A stretch of 64,000 bases of DNA, from contig JAMPIT010000484.1 of the NCBI GenBank assembly GCA_026261815.1, forward strand, positions 11,134,501 to 11,198,500, in the 5' to 3' direction. The position numbers and the translations under genes were made by a program. Positions 52,701 to 64,000 of the stretch are shown piece after piece. Each line of letters begins with the position of its first letter. The first letter of the stretch is position 1. The notes below the pieces were generated by a model that worked only from the letters and a program-made list of their open reading frames with translations, made no database searches and was not told the origin of the DNA. This DNA is from Monarcha castaneiventris obscurior. Its lineage: Eukaryota > Chordata > Aves > Passeriformes > Monarchidae.

Positions 52701-55700
52701 ATTGGAGTAGCTCTTTTATTTATGTTTCTTTAAAATGACTGGCAGATGGGGAAAAAACCTTCAGAGAAGTGGCCCCAGGCTGTCATGAAACATGTATTTA
52801 ACACACCCACAGTAAACTACTAAACACTTCAGAAGGTACAGCCGCTGTAAATATGGAGTAGCTCCTTTTCAAAGTCTGATCTTTGCTCTACTTAATTCAG
52901 CACAAATTTGAGATGTTTTGAGGAGTCAATTTATAGAGTAATTATTAGCCATATTTTCCATTAACATGATGACAGCATATTCTGTAAGGGCAGAGACATA
53001 ATTTTAAGGACCTTTTCAAAACAAATCCTGGTGTTGGCTTTATTTTTGAGTCACAATAGTAACGTCTTTTTCCTGCCACATGTAGAAGGACCACTGTGAG
53101 CTGAAAGAGAAATCTCAGATTCCCCCAAGTCAGGCTCTTATGCAAGTGAATTCCACACACAGGGCAGTTTAGTCTACCTGAACCAATTTCTAAGACTAAG
53201 TCTAAATCTGGAATATCCCAAGAGAAGCACAAGCTTCAATCATTGAAATCCCAGCAGACACACAGACTCCAGCCTAAGGTCTGGAACACATTTAATCAAT
53301 TCACTGTGCTAACTCTCTACAGTTTCATAAAATAGCCAATACTGCAGTAACAGGGCCAGAAATTAATTGTACACTGGTTGGTGAATTACACGGAAATAAC
53401 AGGCAGCACTGGTATTTATTGCAGCAGGGTGATGTAGCTGCTGTTGAGGTACAACTGCACCTCTGTAAAAACAGGTGAGAGACAGTGCATGTGTGCACAC
53501 CTGGGTGTGTGTGTGTGAGTGCTGCTTTCCATTAGAAAAGTAGCACTGGTTTCACTGGTAACAGTGTTATCTATACAAATACACATACACACATTTATAA
53601 ATACCAATCCTGCTTATAAACAAGCATGTAAACAGCACAAAGAAGGAGGAATCAGAAATTTACATTATTAGGCAATGAGAAAATGAATGAAATTAGGGGG
53701 AAATTGGGTTGAATAAAAAATTCTGAGGGACGGTATCAGAAATATTAGATAAGGGGGAAAGCTCTCAGAAGTAAGACAAAAGAATCTCTTGTTTTGCTCT
53801 TTTTGGACTAGACTTGACAAATGCTCCAGTGTTGAGTTCTAACAAAGAGACAAGATCACATTCTAGGTCTTTTTGTTCTGCCTTTAACAAGTCTTCATAG
53901 TGATACACTGATGAGACCAGATACCAGATTGTTATCTAAATTCAGCTGCTAAATTCAGTGTTAAGACACTAAGTTCAAACCACACATTGCCACATTTATT
54001 TCACAAGTTGAGCCTGAGGATGGATTCCTCCAAGATGAAGCAGCCCATAAGCATCACTCTCTCCCTCTGCAAAGGTACTCTAAATGCCAGGGAAACAAAA
54101 TCACCGTAAGGCTCTGACAGTTCACCCTTCAGCACACAGACTGCAAACGCATCTCTGCACTAATCGTGCAGGCTGAAGAGGAAGCAAACACTTAGCTGCT
54201 GTTTGCATAGAGGCTGCTTGTAATTTGATGTAATGTACTGTACACCAGTCAACACATATTGAAGAGAGAACGTACACACTGCAGAGAAGGCAGAGAGGCT
54301 GTGCTGACATCTAACACGTTTTAGTTACCCTATTATAGATGTTGTTTGAGTTCATCAAATTACCAATCAATTTATCTGATCTCTAAAAGCTGTGTACTGA
54401 GGTATATTAACTACTAAACTTCACAAGCTTTCAGCAAAAAAGCCATTAAATGGGTGAATTGAGCACAAGGTACTGGAAGTCAGTTTCTGTGTTGGCCAAC
54501 AGCAACAAGGAAGGAACCTCTCCCTGCAGACAGGGAGACTACAAGGAGCATTAGCCTCCTCTAGATGCTGTTCAGCCCTAATGGATACCTGCAGAAAGCA
54601 GAAATCAGGGATGCTGCCCTCCCTCCTCCTCCCCCAGCATGACATTTAATGTCTGAGAAAAACTGAAAAGAATAAGAGGATGGGAGGTTGGAACCGGTTC
54701 AGATGATGATTTCAGGTTTGTTCCCTCTTCAGTTTGCTCCCGTTCAGAAATTTAATTCATGCATAGGACAAGATCTACAATTCTCTAAACATCAAAGGCT
54801 GTGCCCTGGGAGACTGATAGAGCCATTGCCACCTCAGAGCAGCGTCCACACAGCCCCAGACAGGCAACCTGAGCAACAGGAAGCGATCTGAATGATGAGG
54901 ATGGATCTTGTCAGCCTATTTCAGAAACTACACTGGGGATTATTCTAGTGTTCAGAAGATTAAATCAACAGTTTGATGAACTGGGTGCTTTGCTGTACTG
55001 CTCTACTGGCCTGAAAGGCAAAGTGCTTTTTTGGATTATAGATGTCGTAGGTTCAAAGAAAGCATTGGTGGGTTTGTGAGAGGAACGTTTGCAGGAAGGG
55101 CTGGGGATGAATAGAGAACTCAACAAATCAGATAAGAAAAGAAATTGAAATTGTGAGGATATTGTAAGGTTCAATTATGGAGATGGGGACAAGAATTTCT
55201 TCTGAAAGGGAAACATGTTTTTTGAGACCAGAACTTCATTTCACACTAGCTGTTCTTCCTCCAGGTACCCACGGCACTGGCTAGAGCAATAAACTGATGG
55301 CTGGCAAGACTGTGACTGGAGGCAAACAAAGCAGCCCTTACACACACAGCAATAGCTCACACACAGCCCCAAGACATTACAGGAGAAAGCAAATGGTGTC
55401 AGTGACACCTGCCAGGACATATCAATCCATTTATCAAAGGGCACTGAACCTTTAACTCCCACTGAGAGGGCAGAGGGTTGGTTGAAGGTAACACCTGAAC
55501 ACTGCTTGTTTTTTCAAACGTAGGCGAGTGATCCCTAGGTCTCATGGATAAAGACAAGCCTGGCATCCCAACTCAAGGAATGGATTTCTCATCCCCTTCA
55601 ACAGAAATCCCCTGCTACCTCTGCCAGGTGATATCAGTTTGTGCAGCCCCACGGAGTCTGCTTTAAACTGATGATGAAGATCCAACATGAACGTATTGTT

Positions 55701-55894
55701 CTAGAAGGCTTTTTTTTTCAGGCTTCTATCACTTCTTCTCTGCAGAAATTTTTATTGAGACAAGTTACCAGCCATAAACTAGAAATGACAGTGGACTGGC
55801 ATGTAGGGGTGACCTTGGCACACCAAAGTGGGAGACAGCTCCAAGAAGGAGGATCAAGGCCATTAAAAATAACAAACAAAAATAACTTTGCCTC

Positions 55895-55950
55895 CCATTC
55901 TTTACACATCCTAAATGCTTTACAAACATGAATTAAATGGGAAGTACAAG
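55895..55950 (-). mobile_element. Possible MIR-like fossil, minus orientation
   Basis: ATCCTAAATGCTTTACAAAC followed by ATGAATTAAATGGGAA resembles the reverse complement of the MIR 3' region (TTCTAAGCGCTTTACATGTATTAACTCATTTAAT). It is short and diverged, and chance resemblance is possible. Confidence 0.3.
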
Positions 55951-57708
55951 GGCAAAAAGAGATTAATTTAAACAAACCAAACAAGATGAATGCCACACAC
56001 AAAATTACAAGATTTGTGAAGCCAAGCAGAGAAAAAGGTGCAGTTGACCTTATTAACAAAAAAGGTATGTATTCAATGCATTACTTTCCCACTTGCACAA
56101 ATACTCTACAGCTTATGAATACCTCTTGTGCTACTTACTGCTCTGAAAAACTACAAGCAGAAAAACGTTGCATATTAATGCACCCACTGCTCACAGTAGT
56201 CCACAGCCGCCCAACAAGAGATAACGTGGGAGCCGGAGCTTAAGAAAATCCAAACAAAGAAGAGGCATCATCTACAGCAAGGAGTTTCACTTTATCTTCC
56301 AAGATTACCTTCAGCCTTTTTCCGCTGTTTTACACTACTCCAAAGAGCAGCCCGTGTTTTTGTTGCAGTGTAGCACTGCCCTTAGCTTTTGTCAGGGTAA
56401 ACTCAGCAAGAGGCCAAACAGCAAAAGGAGTCAAACAAATATTTACTTGGGAGAAGGTATACAACTAATATGCTAAGTGAAATCTCCTGGCATCTGAAGG
56501 GTCCCAGGAGAGACTGCATTTCTTTCTTACGATACTTTTTAAAGAATGTTTCTACCACTTGGAGAAAGCAGGACAAAGCATACACAGAATCCCTAATAAA
56601 AATCCCAGTTCTGAGCAGTATGTATGTTAACTATTTACAACAAGCTCCCTCCAGCTCCCTCCCTGCTTCTCAGTAACAAACAAATGCATGAAAAAACATC
56701 ATCTTGAGCTTCTCAAATTGAGTGTTTCTAAGGTCCTCCCTATAGACTATTAGGCCTAACTCTCATTCGTTCTACTCAGAGAAACATTACAGTACATAAC
56801 CTCGCTCAAAATAGTTCAGAGAAGACACACATTTTATGAAACAATTCAAATTACATAGATGAAATGTAAAATTGCTCTAACAAGTCAGAGTTAGAAGTTT
56901 AACCACTTAAAACAAATTAGTCAGGTCTCATTACTGGATTACTTATTGGAGATTAGACAGTCACACTGGAAACACAGGTGTGGAATGGAATGTCTGTATC
57001 ACCAGCTCCAACCCTGCAATCACACACAGTCATATAAGAAAGAGTCAGTTCAAAGGAGCTTTTCCCTCTAACTTTTCTGATTACCAAAATATTTCAGGCA
57101 CTCCAAAACAGAAACATTCAAGTGACCCAAGAGACAGAAACACACCAACTACAACAAACTATCAGAGCTAAAGTGAGGAAGACAAACGTTTTTACCAGTG
57201 TAATGATCCTCTGCAAGGAATTTGTTCAATAAAATTTGATTTTAAAAAAAAAATCTCAAAGAAGCATGCACCACACTGCAGGCAGATAAAGCCTACCATC
57301 CCTTCCCACACATGCAACCCCTGACAAACTGACTATGAAGGGTGCAGTAGGAGGAATATTCCCGGCAACTAATCCCAGCATTGGTTTAATCCCAGTACAT
57401 CCACTGTACATATTCAAGTCTGCACTCAGAACAGGGGAATGCTGCCAGTAGCAGCAGTGTGTGGCATTCGCTCAACACAAGTCAGAAGTGCAAATCAAGT
57501 GTCAGGCACTACAAAGAAACAGAGAACCAAACAGTGATTCTGACACAGCTGCCACACATGTTCATGGTCCCCCCACATTCCGAGCACCGTGCACGCAGCC
57601 CTGGCTCACAACTCTCAGAGGATTAAACACATGACGAGAAGTTCCAAAAATGACTAGCCAGGATGGTCAAAGCATTTGGGGCAAGAACCCCATAACCTTG
57701 CTTTGATC

Positions 57709-57850
57709 ACCGAATGGGGCACAGTGGGTGATCTGACACCACCTCCCTGTTCAAGCAGGGTCATCCCAGAGCACCTGGCACACACAGGACTGTCCAGATG
57801 CTCCTTGACTGCCTCCAGTGAAGGAGACTCCACAACCTCTTTTCCCATGA
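57709..57850 (-). mobile_element. CR1 LINE 3' fragment, decayed and 5'-truncated
   Basis: Read on the plus strand, the block contains CTCCCTGTTCAAGCAGGGTC, then CCAGAGCA, then CACAGGACTG..CCAG, then GAAGGAGACTCCACAACCTC. This order is the reverse complement of the well-known 3' part of avian CR1 LINEs, the section just before the short terminal repeat, so the element lies on the minus strand. Similarity fades after about 57850 towards its 5' side and before about 57709 at its 3' side, where a typical CR1 terminal repeat is no longer clear. The fragment has no coding capacity. The 82-codon minus frame over it is the usual spurious frame of CR1 3' ends. Extent is judged by eye. Confidence 0.82.
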
Positions 57851-58179
57851 GTTCAGTTCTTACAGTTATCCCTGGACATTCAGTCACAGTCAGGACCAGC
57901 ATACTGAACTATATGGACCTTAGTGCAACACAGCACTGCTGCACTCCTTGTCTCATTTCTTCCAGCGCTTTGGTAGAAGATGCAGGGAAAACCCCAAAAG
58001 CTGAAACACTGAAATTATTTTTTCATACATGCCCTTTCCCGTGAAAATTTTAATAAGACTGTCTGGAGAAACTGAGTTTCTCAAGATCTGTTTGAAATAA
58101 GGTACACTCTAGTTCATCTCATGCAAAACTAAAGGCAAAGCCTTTTTAGCATTTTTATAGCTTTACTGTTTCACAACAC

Positions 58180-58335
58180 TTTGCCCTCCCATTATAACCT
58201 ATTCCATCATATAGATGGAGTAACTGAGATAGATGGACTAAATAATTGTTTCAAACTCCCAAAAGAGAAACGGCTATTAGAAAATGAGCAGGTTTTTCCT
58301 TCCAATTCTGTGCTCTGTCCAGTAGATTACAGTAC
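58180..58335 (-). mobile_element. MIR-like SINE fossil, minus orientation
   Basis: On the plus strand the block reads ATAGATGGAGTAACTGAGAT, then GACTAAATAATTGTTTCAAA, then TTCCAATTCTGTGCTCTGTC and CAGTAGATTACAG. This is the order expected for the reverse complement of MIR (..AGATGGGGAAACTGAGGC, TTAAGTGACTTGCCCAAGG, then GTGCTCTGTCCACTAGACCA). It lies about 0.4 kb from the CR1 fragment. Confidence 0.6.
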
Positions 58336-59481
58336 TCTTTCAGAGATTACAAAATAAAAGGATAATGTATTCACACAATCTGCTGCATTCAAGGGAACTA
58401 CTGAGTTCAATTCTGGTCAATACCTCTCAAAGACAGAGCTGCTAGGGGGAAAGAGCCAAAAGACAAACAAGTAGAATGAGAAACCTGGAAAAAATCATTC
58501 ACACAAGCAGAGGCTTAAAAGGTAAGGACTGCTCAGCTTCATGGGAAGGTAAAAGAGGGAACAGAAGTCTACAGATAATGAATAATGAAGAGAATTTCCT
58601 TTATCTCTTTCACATAAAGGATATTAAATACAAAAAAATATTTGAAACTGATAACAGAGAATTTATAGAGTATGTAAGTTAACCCGTGGCACACACTGCC
58701 ACATGATGTTGGAGGCACAGAGCTAAACAGGGTTACAGGAAAAATGCCTGAGATGCATAGAAGAACAATGGCACTAACCCAACTTTCAGTGAATAAAAAT
58801 ACTGAATGAAAATAAACTCTTGTGCAGCAGGGCATGTGTCTTCCTCCAACTGACAACATTTAGGTAGACTCTTCTCAAAGCTGCTCTCCAGAAGTTTTCT
58901 TTGTGGCTTTGTTTTGGTGAGGTTTTTTTCTTCTTCTTCCTTCAAAGCCTTTGCAAACTGACCACTGTCAGAAGAAACAGGACAGTCTCTGTGTTTGATT
59001 CACTGCGCAGCTCTTATGTTGCAAGGAGTATGTAACACAATTACTCTAAGCAGCCTACTGGGAAGGTACTGGGTTTTTAACATCAACAGTTCAAAACAAC
59101 CTTCAAAAACAAATCTCTAAGTCTCCTACTGCTGAATTCTGTCATCATGCAGAAGTGGAGACAAAACTAACCTGGGCACAGCAGGGGAGAAGAGAGGGGA
59201 ATTCCTGATAGCCTGATCCTTAGAAGGAGAAATTTCAGCTTGATAAACTCCACACTGAGCCATCATATTCATTCACTCACTGCCAAACACCTCTGAACTA
59301 CCAATGACCACACTTCAAGTGACCATCCCCTCTTAAAACAGCAGAGAAAGCAAAATTCTATTTCAGAGCTCTCCCCCACCATCCCCTTACTGAGAGCTTT
59401 TTTCTAATATAGACACACGCATACACGGATATATAAAAATATATCTAAGCCTGAGTCGGAAAGCTTTAGCACAGTGGAAAG

Positions 59482-59503
59482 AAAAATAAATAAATAAATA
59501 AAT
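59482..59503 (+). repeat. (AAAT)n microsatellite, short
   Basis: About five AAAT units, with an AT-rich stretch upstream (ATATATAAAAATATATC at 59429-59445). Confidence 0.85.
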
Positions 59504-61443
59504 GTCAAGGTCTGCGTGCATTCAACAAATAAAAGCAGAATTATATAAAAGCAACAGCTAATAAAAAAGATTGTTCTGTGCTGCATTTTCCATCTTTCCA
59601 ACCATTATAGGAATAAAATTATCCACAGAGAAGATCAAAAACCTTTTTCAAAACTAATACAATTAAGCTTTATTACACTGTTTCAAGTACATTTCTCTCC
59701 TTTCCCTTCTAGCCCCCACCACCTCCCACTCCAATCCAGACTAACGGTTGGAGGCATTCTTCTATTTTATTACCAGCAAAATGCTAGTCTTTAAGGGTCA
59801 GAAACTATCCAGTGTTTCAAGACAGGAAAGAAAACCTGTTCTTTTTATCTACTTGCTTTTGTACACATAACAACTAGAAGATAGCTTCTCTGTAGTTCTG
59901 CAGTTTGAATAGGACTATGGGCAGCCCACCTTACTCCCCTGAGAAGATCCTGTGCTAAAATATCCATCACATTGCTTATAAAGGTGTCCCTGTAGCAAGG
60001 GACATGGACTTGAAAACACAAACTACAACAAAAGATTTTAAAAAGAGGACAATGAAGCCTGGACACAAACTTCTCCCCACTCCACTGTCCATAAAGGACA
60101 GGCACACAGGTTTTCCCTGTAATTTCCGCTTCATGAAACCAGATCCAGAGAGAAGAATATAATAGAAGCACTCAGCATGGGACCAAGAAATTGCAAAAAT
60201 TCCCTTTGCGCATGAACATATGGACAACTGTGATAATTAGAACGATAGCTGCTAGATGGTTTGCAATTTCACTGAACAATCCCCATTATCTAGAAACAGA
60301 ATTTAAAATACGAATGCAACACTGAGTGGTAGTTTTAATAGTTTATTTTTAATGAATTGTACGGATTAAAGTGTTGCAAAATTGTATCATGTGAATTTGC
60401 TCACAGGCATGTTTTACCGTTGATGGCTTAAAAAAATGCAGCATGGACAATCCTACAGTAGCAGGGAATGAAAAGAGGAATAGATATGCCAACAGCTTCC
60501 TACCGTTTCTATAATCTACAATTTTCCCATGTTCCATACACACCATCCTGCTACACGTTGGTAGTAAAACTGATTGATTTCTCAGTCTCTTTACAACCCA
60601 CCCTTTTCATTGTTTGCATTTCCTTTTAGTCACATAACACAACTACAAGTCAAATGTATACAACTCCCTGTCAGGAGGTCTAATTGCTTCAAATTGGAGA
60701 AGATTATTCTCCACATTTATTAAAAAATAAAGACTACTTACAACATTATTTCATTTTGCCAGGAAGTGAAGAACACATTAGTTCGTAAGGAACAGCATGG
60801 CTGCTCCTATTTTTATGGCATCAATTTTTAAAAACTCATCATGGTAAACAATTAAACAGAGAAGCAAATCCCACGTTTAAATGGATTTTCAAAGGTCATT
60901 TCAGGCTTAAAAGATGCTTGACAGTGTCTTTTTAAATCATGTTCATTTCAAAGGCTTATCCAGCAAGAAGCAGGCAGTGTACTGCAGCACCACTCTTTGA
61001 ACTGTTTGGGTCCCCAGAGAAAAATTAATAATACAACTTTAATTCATATTTATAGCAAGATTTATGTTGTGGTGGTTGATTTTTTTTTTTATTTAGGAAA
61101 GGATTTTTAACAAAAGGAATAAAAAACAGGGCACTTGTTTTTTTTCAATTTAGCTTTCACCTAAATCCCATGGTGAAAAAGATAATAGAGTTTGAACTAC
61201 CAGAAATCTTTTTTTAAAAATCATCCAGTTAAAAAAACCTTTATCTTTCAAATGCAAGTTGCTCAAAAGATTTGTACAGCTTTTCTATCACTTACATAAG
61301 GGGCGGGGGGCAGATAAGATACTGGGAGCTGACAGTTCCAGGTTGCAGCACAACACTTCTTGGTTCTCTATCCTTTGGATCCACACAGATCTGTGTCCTA
61401 CCCCTGCAGGGGCCAGAAATAAAGACAAAAAACTCGGCCTTAC

Positions 61444-61527
61444 CTTCTTCTCAATGCGGGCCAACTGCTCTTTATAGAAGGCCTCTTGTCGCCTCAGCTC
61501 TGCCTCCCTGCCTTGCAGCTCCGCAGC
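61444..61527 (-). CDS. CHCHD6: CHCHD6 (MIC25) internal exon A, coiled-coil segment
   Basis: This internal exon has 28 codons and is in phase 0 at both ends. On the minus strand it is preceded by a good acceptor: a pyrimidine-rich run ending TTCCCAG, with a CTGAT branch-point-like site about 25 nt upstream. It is followed by the strong donor AAG|GTAAGG. The peptide starts AAELQGREAELRR and ends FYKEQLARIEKK. It aligns without gaps to the segment of vertebrate MIC25 that reads REAELRR..FYKEQLERIE, as I recall the human protein. The composition (Glu, Arg, Lys, Leu heptads) fits the helical/coiled-coil part before the CHCH domain. MIC25 is known as a peripheral MICOS subunit facing the intermembrane space at crista junctions. 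The paralogue CHCHD3 (MIC19) has a similar exon, but the downstream exons decide for CHCHD6. No further upstream exon was recognised in 61528-64000. Confidence 0.94.
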
Positions 61528-64000
61528 CTGGGAAGGACAACAAAACAGCATCAGTAGAAGAAGAAATTAAAAATAAATGTAGCCCAAGGAAAGCACATAG
61601 GATGCAGAGTGGAAGGAACTAAAAAAAAACACTGCTCAGGACTTGTGCAAGGGATCCCCCTCAGTGGAACCACAAACCTTAAGAACTGCAGCTTATTTTG
61701 GGTTATCCCCTGACATTTGAAATGCTCTTATTAGCATCATACTTGAACTCAAAACCTTGATTTTACTACTTCTTATTAAATGAAAACATATAATCATAGA
61801 AAGGTGACACTTTCCCATTCCCTTTTTCAGAACTCCATCTTATCCATGTCTTTGTTTTCCCATGAATCATGACAGTCATTACTTAAATGTTCTTTACCTT
61901 ACCTTAAAAAAAACCAAACCAAATCCCCTCAAATCCTCCTCTTTATAAACTCGTGCCCCTTGGAGTGTCCAAAAGCTTCTAAGGATTAAATACTACCCTA
62001 CAACAGACATACATAGGACTATCCAGATAATTAAGTACTCTCTCCACATGTTCTCTGTGTATTCCCCATCAGCACCCTTGGAGTTCCTCTGGCTGGTGCT
62101 GGAGACTCAGAGGGGAGATGGGTGTCAGAGAATTTATCTTCTATCTTCCAAAGTGTAAGTGTGACACTTTCAAAACAGTAAATCTGGTATTCATCAGCTA
62201 AACAGTGCTCAATTAAAAAGTCTGTGTGGGTACAGCAACAGCTGTAGCCTTCTAGCTCCTTACAGCCAGCATCACTTCATTATATTCCCAGCCCCAAACT
62301 GAACTAGCATTAAGAAAACATGGCATTGATGGAACTGAATCAAACTTTTGAAGTTTAAAAATAACAAGCAACAATAGCAAGAAAAGATGGTACTTGTTCT
62401 TCATCCCCCATCCCACCGCAAAATCTCTGGGGCCACATAAGTTATCAGCAGGCAGAAGACCTTTCAAAACCAGAATGATTAGCCTGCTTAACATGGACAC
62501 AAATCCTGCCAGCCCATAGCATCCCAGCAGCATTGCTCTTAACTTCTAATGATGGTACAACCACAGAAAATGCTGGTCCAACATGATTAAGCAGCTGGGA
62601 CAGAAATATCCCCGTGGGCTCAGACCTGTCATTTTACGGCCAAAAGCCATTGCTAACAAGAAAAATTACATCTGAAAGCAAGTTGCTGTGCATGTCCTTC
62701 TTTCTGCTCCCCTGCTGATGGAAATACAGTGGTATAATAGGGCTTAGAAGAGATTTTAATCTAGGCAGTGAGGGTGGTTGATAAGCAAGCAAGAAAAGGA
62801 GTATATGAAATAGGAAGGTTGTAGGGGTGTGGTGGTGGTGTGGGTTTCTTTGTTTGTTTTTAAAGAAATATTTTGGTTTCCATGTTTGCTATGCCAGAAA
62901 ACAGGACCAGGATAAGGCACAAGCAGTAGAGACTCACATCTAAATCCTCTCTCTCTCAAAGGCACCTGATTAAAAGCAAAATCACTGGCTTTGCTTTAAC
63001 CTATAGCTGCTATACTACTTCCCACCTGCAAACTAGCTGGAATAGGATGGGGAGAGGGATGAGAATGAGCTGCCCCATACATGCAGCCTGACAAAAGAGA
63101 TATCACAGCAACAATAGGGGCACTGTTGGGTACTTTGTAAGTGCCAAAACTATAACCATTTTCTGGTAAGAGAACAATAGCGTTCCCTCCGAACCGATCT
63201 TCTACACAGAAAAGGACTAAGCAATTCCAAATATAATGAAATAGATGTAAGGAAGTGGGGTGGTCTGGTGGCTGACCAAAGGATTTTGATTCCCCTGCAG
63301 GTTTTCTACATAACACCCATAAAATCAGACTACTCCACAAGTGACTTGCATTTCCTTAAGGAGAAAATAAATATGGACGAGAAAGAAGAGTAAGACAGTA
63401 CTGACCCCTGTGCATGATTCAGATGGAAGGTGCATCATATGATGGAAGAAAAAAAGAAAAAAAAGAGAGTCAAATAATGAATTCTTATAAACTCATGAAA
63501 GCTTCCATTTAATCTAAATAATTATGTATCAGTGCTAGTCTCCTAGGATAGGGTATATTCCGGAAGCACAAAATCAATACATGAAACAATACCAGTGGGC
63601 AAGAGGCTTTATTCTATTTCTGGCAAGACATGGATCACAAGCCCACACACTCTCTCAACTTCTCAACCTGTGAGTTTGCCTGACCTCATTCACCAAGAAA
63701 TCCAGCACATTTATCCTTACAACCCCTCTGGAAGGGAACACAAACCAAATACCTAATCTCTCAAGCAGGGTGCTGAGACGCAGACACGTTAGGGGTGTGC
63801 TGCTCTGCACAATGACGACCCGTGGACTGCCAAGCTGACCTCACTGGAGCTGGAATGCCCCCAGTGAATAATTCCTCCACACCAACGCACCCTGCAGCAG
63901 ACAGACATTCTGTTAGTCACTTCCCCAGGGTCTTGCAAAACTGAGGTCGAAGAACCAAAACCCGATCTCCCAACTGCAGACTGCAACCTCAAAGTACTCC
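61528..64000 (-). other. CHCHD6 intron upstream of exon A, partial
   Basis: This is sequence 5' of exon A on the minus strand. The preceding MIC25 exon, which should encode the hydrophilic stretch before the coiled coil, was not found, so this intron continues past the window edge. The stretch contains an A/C tract at 61906-61930 and a G/T tract at 62821-62861. The minus open frame of 114 codons at 62996-63340 shows nothing recognisable. Confidence 0.7.
62821..62861 (+). repeat. G/T-rich low-complexity tract
   Basis: GTAGGGGTGTGGTGGTGGTG followed by TGGGTTTCTTTGTTTG. It has the same character as the tracts at 0.86 and 33.9 kb. Confidence 0.8.

Larger units (their letters stand above)
41336..61443 (-). 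other. CHCHD6 intron between exons A and B (20.1 kb)
   Basis: This intron begins with GTAAGG after exon A and ends with TTTGTTTCAG before exon B. It carries the clearest repeat fossils of the window: a MIR/CORE-SINE-like copy at 42.4-42.6 kb, a CR1 3' fragment at 57.7 kb and another MIR-like copy at 58.2 kb. It also has two overlapping GC-rich hairpins at 42.1 kb and AT-rich candidate regulatory blocks at 42.9-43.0 and 60.6-61.1 kb. No additional coding exon is required by the alignment, and none was recognised. Confidence 0.85.

Noticed and set aside
53505..53517. (GT)n microsatellite
   Set aside because: Only about six units. Too short to list as a repeat.
57654..57902. 82-codon minus-strand frame with a GKEVVESPSLE segment
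   Set aside because: The frame lies over the CR1 3' fragment. This is the known spurious frame of CR1 3' ends, not a host gene.
61300..61316. G-quadruplex from GGGGCGGGGGG
   Set aside because: Only two G runs, without the four needed for an intramolecular quadruplex.
25592..61527. Assignment of the exons to CHCHD3 (MIC19)
   Set aside because: Exon A alone is ambiguous, but exon B and the C-terminal YQRCVSAAQK follow MIC25 and differ from the MIC19 C terminus.
1..64000. CRISPR array, prophage, operon, tRNA or rRNA genes
   Set aside because: No regularly spaced direct repeats, no bacterial gene organisation and no cloverleaf or rRNA-like sequence seen on reading both strands.

Overview
The window is a stretch of vertebrate nuclear DNA, most likely from a bird. 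Three short exons on the minus strand are the only coding sequence I can support. They belong to CHCHD6, which encodes MIC25, a subunit of the mitochondrial MICOS complex. Three things suggest a sauropsid, probably a bird: a decayed CR1 LINE 3' fragment near 57.7-57.85 kb, very few young interspersed repeats, and many short A/C (or G/T) tracts. The species cannot be named from the sequence alone.

Layout, following transcription from high to low coordinates: 61528-64000 is intron. Exon A (61444-61527, 84 nt, 28 codons) carries the end of the charged coiled-coil segment. An intron of 20,108 bp follows. Exon B (41265-41335, 71 nt) continues the helix. An intron of 15,537 bp follows. Exon C (25592-25727, 136 nt) encodes the CHCH domain with its two CX9C motifs. 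The exons join in frame (phases 0/0, 0/2, 2/0) and give 97 continuous residues that follow MIC25 to within a residue or two of its C terminus. Exon C ends at a GT donor, so one more, very short coding exon is expected at lower coordinates. It is either somewhere in 1-25591, where I could not place it with confidence, or outside the window. The 5' exons, with the N-terminal DUF737 part and the promoter, lie above 64000.

The remaining ~63.7 kb is non-coding. It holds old repeats (one CR1 fragment and several MIR/CORE-SINE-like fossils), simple-sequence tracts, a polypurine stretch at 10.67-10.85 kb, a pair of mutually exclusive GC-rich hairpins at 42.1 kb, an E-box/MEF2-like site cluster at 4.4 kb, and AT-rich blocks with homeodomain-type TAAT cores that are candidates for conserved non-coding elements. 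Apart from the exons, the open frames of 60-233 codons look like chance.

I found no sign of a bacterial-type system, CRISPR array, intact transposon, provirus or new gene cluster. The points most worth checking are the missing terminal exon, the hydrophobic tail that retention of the last intron would add, and the candidate regulatory elements.
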